Shown in pieces: positions 8,150 to 14,666 of a stretch of DNA of 20,637 nt (the first letter of the stretch is position 1; the number at the start of each line of letters is the position of its first letter). Position numbers and translations under genes: made by a program. This stretch comes from Campylobacterales bacterium (GTDB lineage: Bacteria > Campylobacterota > Campylobacteria > Campylobacterales > QNZT01). The stretch covers positions 1 to 20,637 of the forward strand of contig JALULO010000265.1 of the NCBI GenBank assembly GCA_027056215.1, given 5' to 3'. Below the pieces are notes generated by a model that was not told the origin of the DNA, searched no databases, and saw only the letters and a program-made list of their open reading frames with translations.

Positions 8150-8920
8150 ATGATAAAAAGTATTCGTTTATTGGGGTTATTGTTAGGAATGTCAGTAAGT
8201 ATATTTGTGCCACTAAAAGCAATGGATATGAATAGAGTCAATGCCTTAGCTGAGCAGATTAAAGCTGGAATGGTTACACAACAAATACCAAAAAACATTA
8301 AGTCTGTTACGGCAGAACCTAAAGTTGTATCTCATGATGTTAAACAAGTTGTCAAACATGATGAATCAATCACTATTCCGTCTAAAAGTACAGAAGTTAC
8401 AGAAAAATCCCTTGGACTTAGAAAAACTGATCTTTATACAGAAGAGGGTACAAAACCTGAAAAAACAAAATATACTGCAGATGCACCTGGAGCGTCAAAG
8501 CGATTTGACAGAGCGTATGAAAATGCACCGCCGATGATTCCACATAGTGTGGATGGATTGTTACCCATTACAAAAGGCAATAATTCTTGTCTTGGATGCC
8601 ATATGCCGGATGTAGCTCCGAGTATGGGTGCGACACCGATTCCTCCGACGCATTTTACCAATTTTAGACCTATGACAGAGATTGAGACAGATGGTACAAT
8701 GGTAAAAGAAGGTGTTGGAATTGTAAATACTACTGACATCAAAGTAGTGGCACGGCGAGAAGATAAACTCTATCAAGGACGATTTAATTGTACGCAATGT
8801 CATGCACCTCAGGCTCAGATCAAGCCTTTAGTAAAAAACACGTTTACTCCAGATTTCCGTAAAGCTGATGAAAAACATAAATCAAATTTGATCGATGTTA
8901 TGAATGAGGGTGTCCAGTAG
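8150..8920 (+). CDS. napB: Diheme cytochrome c NapB paralogue, second copy with extended N-terminus
   Basis: This 256-residue paralogue of the preceding NapB has heme motifs CLGCH at 147-151 and CTQCH at 214-218, with candidate ligands His132 and His168. A cleavable signal peptide covers about residues 1-24. A linker of about 60 residues rich in Lys, Val and His (25-84), absent from the first copy, separates it from the shared body starting at EKSLGLRKTD. The C-terminal 49 residues differ from copy one at only one position. Because of its different signal and linker it may be tethered or partnered differently; that is an inference. The AAAAGGATG ribosome binding site lies in a long hairpin. 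The stop codon overlaps the napF start. Confidence 0.9.
   Translation: MIKSIRLLGLLLGMSVSIFVPLKAMDMNRVNALAEQIKAGMVTQQIPKNIKSVTAEPKVVSHDVKQVVKHDESITIPSKSTEVTEKSLGLRKTDLYTEEGTKPEKTKYTADAPGASKRFDRAYENAPPMIPHSVDGLLPITKGNNSCLGCHMPDVAPSMGATPIPPTHFTNFRPMTEIETDGTMVKEGVGIVNTTDIKVVARREDKLYQGRFNCTQCHAPQAQIKPLVKNTFTPDFRKADEKHKSNLIDVMNEGVQ
8397..8917 (+). repeat. Direct repeat unit 2: second napB body (partner at 7510-8050)
   Basis: This is the duplicated napB body in the second copy. Identity is highest at both ends and complete over 8828-8885. The coding part before 8397 (linker and signal peptide) has no counterpart in the first copy. The pattern fits a tandem duplication, with the 3' part either recently copied over by gene conversion or held constant by selection. 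Confidence 0.88.
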
Positions 8921-9456
8921 TGGCAAGTAGGCGAGATTTTTTAACGGCTTTCAAAAAGCCGCTGGAAAAGATTGTCCAGCAAGAGAGTGTGGAACTTATT
9001 GTAAGACCGCCGTATGGAAGCACTGAAGCACTGTTTCAAAGTAGTTGTATTTTATGTGATTCTAAAGCATGTATGCCTTCATGTGAAGAAAAGATTATTG
9101 TTATTCGCTCAGATGGTACACCTATGCTAAATTTTACTCAAAAAGGATGTACCTTTTGTGAAGCATGCGCTATTGCTTGTGATTCGCATGTCTTGTCACT
9201 TGAAAATATTTATACAAGTGAACGAATTAATGCAAAATTTGTTATCTCAACAGAAGCGTGCGTTGCACATAATGGCGTAATTTGCTTTTCATGTAAAGAA
9301 CCATGCATAGATGACGCAATTTTATTTAACGGCATGTTTAATCCTGTTATTGATATGGATTTATGTACAGGATGTGGTTATTGTTTTGGAAAATGCCCTA
9401 CTAATGCTATTAGTTACAATGCAAAAAAAATAGACGATATGAAGGACGTATCATGA
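8920..9456 (+). CDS. napF: Ferredoxin-type protein NapF
   Basis: This 178-residue iron-sulfur protein of the NapF family is thought to act in the cytoplasm in maturation of, or electron supply to, NapA. Four cysteine groups are visible: 43/46/51/55, 77/80/83/87, 114/122/125/129 and 149/152/155/159. It begins SRRDFL, a twin-arginine-like motif, but no hydrophobic signal core follows, as is common in this family. The GTG start at 8920 overlaps the TAG stop of the second napB. The last codons overlap the next gene by ATGA. Gene order and cluster pattern make the call firm. Confidence 0.9.
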   Translation: MASRRDFLTAFKKPLEKIVQQESVELIVRPPYGSTEALFQSSCILCDSKACMPSCEEKIIVIRSDGTPMLNFTQKGCTFCEACAIACDSHVLSLENIYTSERINAKFVISTEACVAHNGVICFSCKEPCIDDAILFNGMFNPVIDMDLCTGCGYCFGKCPTNAISYNAKKIDDMKDVS

Positions 9457-9803
9457 ATATAGCAAAAAAATATCCTAAGATTTTCTCTCATCTTAATGAT
9501 ACTAAGTTTGTGGATGAAATGAGGGATCTTGTTGTTGTAGATGAAAATTTTGATGATATTGATTCTGATGAATTTGATGTTTTTGATCCTGAAGATTATA
9601 ATTTTATGATTTATATTACTCCAAGATTACAGGATACAATAGGAAAAGAGGCTATGAAAACTTTAGTTCAAAAACTTGCAAAAGTTGGAGAGTTTGAAAG
9701 TTTCTATGCAGATGATGTTGATTTGTATGGTGTAAAGTCATCGCTTGATGAAGATGGAATTGCACATTTTATTTTGATGATTTTTGAAAAAGAGTTATTA
9801 TGA
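9453..9803 (+). CDS. Acidic protein of unknown function in the nap operon
   Basis: I do not recognise this 116-residue protein. It has no signal peptide, no membrane span and no cysteines. A very acidic stretch at about 30-48 (DENFDDIDSDEFDVFDPED) is followed by what looks like an alternating helix and strand domain. It overlaps napF and napL by ATGA at both ends, so it is clearly an expressed, coupled member of the operon. In the simpler napAGHBFLD clusters I know from Campylobacter and Wolinella, napL directly follows napF, so this is an extra gene. A cytoplasmic assembly or chaperone role is possible but unsupported. Confidence 0.85.
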   Translation: MNIAKKYPKIFSHLNDTKFVDEMRDLVVVDENFDDIDSDEFDVFDPEDYNFMIYITPRLQDTIGKEAMKTLVQKLAKVGEFESFYADDVDLYGVKSSLDEDGIAHFILMIFEKELL

Positions 9804-10753
9804 AAATATTTTTTATATTAGTTTTTATGATGATTCGTGTAGTCGCGCTTGATCAATTTAAGCCAACAATGCAAATAGAATCAAATGGCACTGTGAAAGA
9901 TATGGTTTTACATGATAAAAAACTTTATATAGGTACAGACCAAGGTATGTTAGAGGTTTATGATATCAAAAATAATAAATTTACAAAGCATATAAAAATT
10001 CCTAAGATTAAAGATTTTATGGGAGATTTGGTGCCTGCCAGAGTAGAAAGTATTGATTATAATGATGGTAGATTTTTACTCTTAAGTGATAGTGGGGAAG
10101 GTGGATATACAAATATATGGATACATGAAAACAATATTACCTCTCAGATTGTTACTCCATCTGATAAAAAAGCACTGGTAAAAGCGAGATTTATTGATAA
10201 AGAGCATATTTTACTTGGTTATTTAAGTAATGAAGTTTCTCTTCTGGATATCAAGACAAAGAAAGAGCTATATAAGGTTCAATTAAGTGAATCAAAATTT
10301 TCTGATTTTTCACTTAATGAGGATAAAAGTAAAGCAGTTTTTAGTTGTGAAAGTGGGATTTTATATGTTATCAATACCAAAAATGGCAAAGTTATAAAAG
10401 TCTTACAAGGTATCAATCTTGATAATGTTTATAAAGTAGATTTTAAACATAGTAAAGTTTCTGGTGCTGGACAAGACAGAAAGGGATCTATTTATGATAT
10501 TGAGACAGGAAAGGGTGATTTTATGCAGGGAAGGTTCCTGATATATGCAACAGGACTTAGTCCAAGTGCAAAAAAGGTTGCATTTGCTATGGACGAACAA
10601 AATAATATTTCAGTCTATGATACAAATACAAAGGTAAAAATCGCTCTGCTTAAGGGGCAAAAAAGTACTTTAAACACGATTATATTTATGGATGAGAATA
10701 ACCTTATATCATCAAGTGAAGATCATACCATCATGCTGTGGAAAATAAAATAA
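9800..10753 (+). CDS. napL: NapL, WD40-like beta-propeller protein
   Basis: This 317-residue protein has a signal peptide (about residues 1-17, ending VVALDQF) and then repeats of about 40 residues with strand patterns typical of a beta-propeller. The last repeat ends SSEDHTIMLWKIK, a WD40-like close. NapL is an accessory periplasmic protein found in epsilonproteobacterial nap operons; its exact role is not settled, although effects on nitrate reductase activity have been described. It overlaps the preceding acidic gene by ATGA and is followed 16 bases later by napD. The name rests on position, length and the propeller pattern. Confidence 0.85.
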   Translation: MKIFFILVFMMIRVVALDQFKPTMQIESNGTVKDMVLHDKKLYIGTDQGMLEVYDIKNNKFTKHIKIPKIKDFMGDLVPARVESIDYNDGRFLLLSDSGEGGYTNIWIHENNITSQIVTPSDKKALVKARFIDKEHILLGYLSNEVSLLDIKTKKELYKVQLSESKFSDFSLNEDKSKAVFSCESGILYVINTKNGKVIKVLQGINLDNVYKVDFKHSKVSGAGQDRKGSIYDIETGKGDFMQGRFLIYATGLSPSAKKVAFAMDEQNNISVYDTNTKVKIALLKGQKSTLNTIIFMDENNLISSSEDHTIMLWKIK

Positions 10754-10769
10754 AAAAGGAGAAAATATA

Positions 10770-11117
10770 ATGAATATTTCAAGTATAGTGATTCAATGTA
10801 AACAAGAAAATTTTGAAAAAGTAAAAAGCTGGTGTGAACAGAGTGATATATGTGATTATCACTTTGGAGAAGCAAAAATTGGTAAAATTATTGTAACAAT
10901 AGAAGGTGCAGGGGTTAGTGAAGAAATCGCCAAGTTAAATAAGATTCAAGTAGTGCCAGGTGTTATTACAGCAGATATGATGATGAGTTATCAAGAAGAG
11001 CTTGATGAAGAGATCAAAAAACTTAATGCTGCCGATGCCGTACCTGCGATGTTAAATGATGATAATATTGATGTTAGAGATATCGTTTACAATGGTGATC
11101 TTAAAAAGAAATTCTAA
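10770..11117 (+). CDS. napD: NapD-like chaperone for the NapA Tat signal
   Basis: This 115-residue cytoplasmic protein belongs to the NapD family, which binds the NapA twin-arginine signal and holds back export until the cofactor is loaded. Visible marks are the N-terminal NISSIVIQC strand, the central GKIIVTIEG and the VVPGVITADMM segment near residues 63-73. It is about 30 residues longer than enteric NapD, the extra part being an acidic C-terminal tail. A GGAG ribosome binding site lies before the ATG. It closes the nap operon, as in related organisms. I see no strong terminator after it. Confidence 0.88.
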   Translation: MNISSIVIQCKQENFEKVKSWCEQSDICDYHFGEAKIGKIIVTIEGAGVSEEIAKLNKIQVVPGVITADMMMSYQEELDEEIKKLNAADAVPAMLNDDNIDVRDIVYNGDLKKKF

Positions 11118-11205
11118 GTAGCTGATTTATTAAAAATGTAATTTTATTAGGATTAAAATTAAATAAGATATAATATATCCTCTATAACAGTTTAAAGGCT
11201 TGTAA
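11118..11205 (+). promoter_or_regulatory. Probable regulator promoter region without an FNR-type box
   Basis: TATAAT at 11169-11174 is a plausible -10 for the regulator gene at 11206. I find no TTGA-N6-TCAA dyad in this gap and no clear -35. The regulator is therefore probably transcribed at a basal rate or by read-through from nap, rather than by direct autoregulation at a consensus box. Confidence 0.4.
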
Positions 11206-11850
11206 ATGGGATATAAATTAGAAGAGATATCATTTTTTTCGAAGATGGGTGAGCAAAATATTAAAAAACTTGCCAGCATCTCATTTTTTAAACATTATCA
11301 TGCAAATGAACTTCTTTTTTATGAAGGAGATGATCCAAAGTATTTATATATCTTACTGGATGGTGTTCTTAGGCTTTATAAAACCAATCCTAAGGGGCAG
11401 GAGATTTATATGCATCAGTTTGTACCTGTTTCGATGATTGGTGAATTAGCAAACTTTGAAAATATAAAATTTCCTGCATCTGCAAAGTTTATAACTAGTG
11501 GAACTATTCTTAAAATAGAGTATAAAAAACTTGAAGAAGATTTCTTTAAAAACCCCGAGATTTGTATGGAAATCATTCGTTCTCTTACAACAAAAGTAAA
11601 AATACTTTCTAATGTTATACATCAAGAGATGATTCTTACTTCAGAAGCAAAAGTTGCAAAATTTATCAATGAACATACCGAATTATTTCAAAGTATACGG
11701 AACAATCAAATTGCTGCTATACTAAATGTTTCACCTGAAACACTCTCCCGTACTTTGGCAAAACTTAAAAAAGATGCTATTATTTCGATCGATAAAAAAC
11801 ATTCAATTATTATTCATGACAGTAAGGCTTTAGAACTTCTATATTCTTAA
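11206..11850 (+). CDS. Crp/Fnr-family transcription regulator (NnrR/DNR/NssR-like)
   Basis: This 214-residue regulator has an N-terminal cyclic-nucleotide-like sensor domain (about 10-125), a dimer helix (about 125-145) and a C-terminal helix-turn-helix (about 166-190). The recognition helix has ETLSR at 178-182, matching the ETxSR pattern with which FNR reads TTGAT half-sites. Only one cysteine (120) is present, so it cannot hold an FNR-type [4Fe-4S] cluster. That places it with DNR, NnrR or Campylobacter NssR-like regulators, of which DNR is known to use heme to sense NO. It lies between nap and nor and is the obvious candidate reader of the four boxes in this window. The choice between NO sensing and another signal cannot be made from sequence alone. 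Confidence 0.85.
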   Translation: MGYKLEEISFFSKMGEQNIKKLASISFFKHYHANELLFYEGDDPKYLYILLDGVLRLYKTNPKGQEIYMHQFVPVSMIGELANFENIKFPASAKFITSGTILKIEYKKLEEDFFKNPEICMEIIRSLTTKVKILSNVIHQEMILTSEAKVAKFINEHTELFQSIRNNQIAAILNVSPETLSRTLAKLKKDAIISIDKKHSIIIHDSKALELLYS

Positions 11851-11896
11851 AACAATGTTTACGATTTAGTATAATTTTCACTCTTCTTATAGACTC

Positions 11897-11938
11897 TTGA
11901 CTTATATCAATCATTAAAAGTTATTATTTTTATACAAT
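11897..11938 (+). promoter_or_regulatory. FNR-type box and -10 for the nor unit
   Basis: TTGAC-TTAT-ATCAA at 11897-11910 has the same TTGAC left half as the box at 147. A TACAAT -10 at 11933-11938 starts 36 bases after the box start, again predicting a centre at -41.5. The message would begin near 11945, ahead of the small membrane protein gene at 11973. Confidence 0.72.
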
Positions 11939-11972
11939 TATACTTGTAGTACTTAACAAAGCAGGAGAATGT

Positions 11973-12296
11973 ATGAAAGAAGTATATTTAAATATGCCAC
12001 AGCTTGCCCCTGAAGATTTTTTACCGATCTTTACATCGGCTACCCTAGTGATGATCTTCGGGATTATATTTGTGGGGTTATATACTTTTGCGAAACTAAA
12101 AAAAATTCCCTCTTATTATCAATATATAGGATATTTTTTTTGGTTAGGATGTGCATATTCTCTTTATATGCTTAGTACTCTGGTTGGTAGTGGCGATTTT
12201 ACACGAAAGGTATTGATGATGGCAATGTTGGCGTATTTTATTTTGCCACATTTTATATATTTTTTGATGCAAGAAACCCACAAACAACACGATTAA
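11973..12296 (+). CDS. Small three-span membrane protein upstream of norCB
   Basis: This 107-residue hydrophobic protein has three predicted spans at about 18-41, 49-71 and 80-100. I do not recognise a named family with confidence; it could be a nor accessory subunit or an assembly factor. It is the first gene behind the FNR-type promoter and precedes norC by 12 bases, so it should be made together with the NO reductase. CAGGAG upstream of the ATG is a good ribosome binding site. No heme or metal motif stands out; one histidine (93) lies inside the last span and the C-terminal tail carries two more. Confidence 0.8.
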   Translation: MKEVYLNMPQLAPEDFLPIFTSATLVMIFGIIFVGLYTFAKLKKIPSYYQYIGYFFWLGCAYSLYMLSTLVGSGDFTRKVLMMAMLAYFILPHFIYFLMQETHKQHD

Positions 12297-12308
12297 AAGG
12301 AGGTATAT

Positions 12309-12965
12309 ATGGCAGAGCAACCAAAGTCTGTATGGAGTAGTGTATCGTTTTGGAGACGATCGGCTGCATGGGTAACAGGATTTGCGGTAGTACTTTTGAT
12401 TTGGCTGACGTTTGATACGATGGGGCAGATTAAAATGGGTACAGATGCAGATTTACAAAATGGTGTAACTAAAAGGGTTCCAGCTCCTACGGTTATCAAT
12501 TATAATATCAAATATGAGATGAATGAAAGAAGAGGTCATGAAGCACCGGTAATCGGTGATAAAGAGCTTTTTTTTGGAAAAGAGTGGAGTGTTAAAGAAG
12601 CGGGAGCATTACTACATCTTGGAAAACTTACATCTCAGGCAAAGAATTGTATGGATTGTCATACTCTTTTGGGCAATGGTGCATACTATGCTCCTGATCT
12701 TACAAAAGCGTGGTTAGATCCTGCTTGGGGTAAAGATGGTCCAATGATGGCTATGACTGGTAAAAGTACAAAAGAAGAAGCAATAGCAGAATTTTTGCAA
12801 CATCCTTCAAAATATCCTACACACGCACGTATGATGCCAAATCTTGGTATTACTGCAAAAGAGGCGCAAGGTCTTGTGGCATTTTTAAAACATATGAGTT
12901 CTATCGATACCAATGGTTTCCCAAGGAACTTTGGCAAAGAGCAAGGAGGCACTAATGCTGAATAG
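12309..12965 (+). CDS. norC: Nitric oxide reductase cytochrome c subunit NorC
   Basis: This 218-residue membrane-anchored cytochrome c delivers electrons to NorB for reduction of NO to N2O. One membrane span lies at about 20-38. The heme motif is CMDCH at 114-118, followed by TLLGNGAYYAPDL, the signature of NorC. The axial methionine is 175 or 176 in RMMPNLG. The protein is about 70 residues longer than the Pseudomonas form, mostly because about 75 residues separate the membrane span from the heme motif. AAAAGGAGG precedes the ATG. It overlaps the norB start by 11 bases. Confidence 0.95.
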   Translation: MAEQPKSVWSSVSFWRRSAAWVTGFAVVLLIWLTFDTMGQIKMGTDADLQNGVTKRVPAPTVINYNIKYEMNERRGHEAPVIGDKELFFGKEWSVKEAGALLHLGKLTSQAKNCMDCHTLLGNGAYYAPDLTKAWLDPAWGKDGPMMAMTGKSTKEEAIAEFLQHPSKYPTHARMMPNLGITAKEAQGLVAFLKHMSSIDTNGFPRNFGKEQGGTNAE

Positions 12966-14391
12966 TATTAAAGCAAATCATTTACAGTTTGAATCCCAAA
13001 AAATAGGGATGATGTATTTTAGAGTTGCGATTATCCTTTTTGGTGCGCAACTCTTGATGGGTCTTATCGCTGCGATTCAATTTTTGTATCCAAGCTTTTT
13101 ATTTGAATTATTTGATTTTTCAGTAGCAAGAATGGTACATATCAATGCGCTTGTCGTATGGATGTTATATGCAATGATTGGGTCAGTTTATTATATGATT
13201 CCTGATGAAACGGGTCGAGAAGTTATAGGTATAGGAATTGCAAAACTTGCATTTTGGGTATTAACACTGGCTGTAACAATTGTTGTCCTTGTTTATATCT
13301 TTGTTCAAGTTGGACCAGGTAAAGAAAGTACAATTTGGTTTATCAATGAAGGACGTGAGTATCTTGAAGCACCTAGATGGGCTGATATCGGTATCGTTGT
13401 GGTTGTCCTGATTTTTTATTATAATGTATTTGCTACTTATTTAAAAGGTCAAAGAACAGGTATTATGACTGTTATGGTTGCCAACCTGTTTGCATTGGCT
13501 GGTTTATATTTAGCTGGTATGTTCTTTACTGACAATATCTCTATGGATCAGTACTGGTGGTGGTGGGTTATTCACCTTTGGGTTGAAGCTACATGGGAAG
13601 TATTTGTAGGTACATTAGCAGCTTATGCTCTTATTAAAATCATCGGTGCAAAAAGAGAAATCGTTGAGATGTGGTTATGGATTGAAGTATTGATGCTTTT
13701 TGGATCTGGTATATTAGGTCTTGGACATCACTATTTCTGGATCGGTACACCTGAGTATTGGTGGGAAATCGGTGCACTATTTTCAGCACTTGAACCAGTT
13801 CCACTTGTAGCGATGTTTGTACATGTGCTTTATGACTGGGGTAAAGAACAAGGCGCTGTACACGCTGAAGGTGGAGCACACGCGATCAACAATGGTCCTG
13901 CTATGGCATGGATTGTGACCAATGCATTTGGTAACTTTTTGGGTGCTGGTATCTGGGGATTTTTCCATACTTTACCACAAGTAAATATCTATACACACGG
14001 TACACAGTTTACATCAGCACATGGTCACTTATCGTTTTTTGGTGCGTATGCAACAATCTTGATTGGTATGATGTATCTTGTAACACAGGGTGCGTATGGT
14101 GTTAAGCATATGAAAGCAACTAAACTTTTCAAATGGGCGATTACTCTGATTGTACTTGGCTTGATGGGTATGACAGTAGCATTAACGATTGCAGGTTATG
14201 AACAAGTATTGGTTGAAAGAGCAGAGTTGGGAGCGACATGGAATGCTTTCTTTACTGCACAGAATCTACACTGGTATGTTCAAGCACAGGGTTGGAGACT
14301 GGCAATGGGTGTGGTAACCTTTGTTGGTTTTGTATTCCTTGTTCTTGATTTACTTACTATTGGTAAAGTTTCTAAGGAAGCAGAAGTATAG
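12955..14391 (+). CDS. norB: Nitric oxide reductase catalytic subunit NorB (cNor type)
   Basis: This 478-residue, 12-span protein is the catalytic subunit of cytochrome c-dependent NO reductase. Expected ligands are visible: His62 for heme b; His207, His258 and His259 for the non-heme iron; Glu211 and Glu280 near the active site; and His356 and His358 (AHGHLSFF) for heme b3 and heme b. There is no qNor-type N-terminal extension. I start it at the ATG at 12955 because AAGGAGG at 12943-12949 precedes it; an in-frame upstream ATG at 12913 lies inside norC without such a site. It ends before a hairpin at 14398. Confidence 0.97.
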   Translation: MLNSIKANHLQFESQKIGMMYFRVAIILFGAQLLMGLIAAIQFLYPSFLFELFDFSVARMVHINALVVWMLYAMIGSVYYMIPDETGREVIGIGIAKLAFWVLTLAVTIVVLVYIFVQVGPGKESTIWFINEGREYLEAPRWADIGIVVVVLIFYYNVFATYLKGQRTGIMTVMVANLFALAGLYLAGMFFTDNISMDQYWWWWVIHLWVEATWEVFVGTLAAYALIKIIGAKREIVEMWLWIEVLMLFGSGILGLGHHYFWIGTPEYWWEIGALFSALEPVPLVAMFVHVLYDWGKEQGAVHAEGGAHAINNGPAMAWIVTNAFGNFLGAGIWGFFHTLPQVNIYTHGTQFTSAHGHLSFFGAYATILIGMMYLVTQGAYGVKHMKATKLFKWAITLIVLGLMGMTVALTIAGYEQVLVERAELGATWNAFFTAQNLHWYVQAQGWRLAMGVVTFVGFVFLVLDLLTIGKVSKEAEV

Positions 14392-14397
14392 TTTAAC

Positions 14398-14424
14398 TAA
14401 CACAGGAATTTTATTTCTGTGTTA
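14398..14424 (+). terminator. Hairpin after norB, possible attenuator
   Basis: TAACACAG at 14398-14405 pairs with CTGTGTTA at 14417-14424. One wobble and two more A-T pairs extend the stem to eleven positions around a five-base loop. It is followed by CATTTAATA rather than a real T-run, so termination would be partial at best. It may instead protect the 3' end of the norCB message upstream of the small gene at 14447. Confidence 0.4.
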
Positions 14425-14446
14425 CATTTAATATAAGGAGAAAAAT

Positions 14447-14593
14447 ATGATAGATAAATTTACAGATGTAGTGCCAAGTTTTTTTGGTACACTTAATCAA
14501 GGTCCATTGACATTGACGATTTTTCTTCACACAATTATTATCCTTCCAATGTTTTGGATCTATTTTAGTGAGAAGAAAAAGTTAAACAAATAA
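14447..14593 (+). CDS. 48-residue single-span membrane peptide between norB and nirS
   Basis: This open reading frame starts at ATG 14447, six bases after AAGGAG at 14435-14440, and ends with TAA at 14591-14593. The 48-residue product has a polar N-terminus, one hydrophobic span at about 21-40 (containing His28 and Pro34), and a positively charged tail (SEKKKLNK) that predicts a cytoplasmic C-terminus. It resembles in size and shape the small subunits of heme-copper oxidases such as CcoQ, but I cannot assign a family. Its place directly after norB suggests an accessory subunit of the NO reductase. The good ribosome binding site makes it a credible gene. Confidence 0.7.
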   Translation: MIDKFTDVVPSFFGTLNQGPLTLTIFLHTIIILPMFWIYFSEKKKLNK

Positions 14594-14666
14594 CCGTAAA
14601 TATAAAGTATGTTATAATTAGGATGAGGGGAAAGCAGACTGAATTAATAACTTTAAAGGAGGAAAT
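14594..14666 (+). promoter_or_regulatory. Possible nirS promoter, no FNR-type box
   Basis: TATAAT at 14613-14618 is a good -10 for nirS, but there is no clear -35 and no TTGA-N6-TCAA dyad at the expected distance. nirS may also be read from the nor promoter. AAAGGAGG at 14655-14662 is a very strong ribosome binding site for nirS. Confidence 0.35.

Noticed and set aside
8434..8742. Minus-strand open frame opposite the second napB
   Set aside because: It arises from the codon pattern of the heme protein on the + strand and has no family features.
12913..12954. Upstream in-frame ATG extending NorB by 14 residues
   Set aside because: It lies within norC with no ribosome binding site, while the ATG at 12955 has AAGGAGG at the right distance and gives the usual NorB N-terminus.
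12955..14391. norB as a cbb3 oxidase subunit I
   Set aside because: The glutamates at 211 and 280 and the NorC partner are specific to NO reductases.
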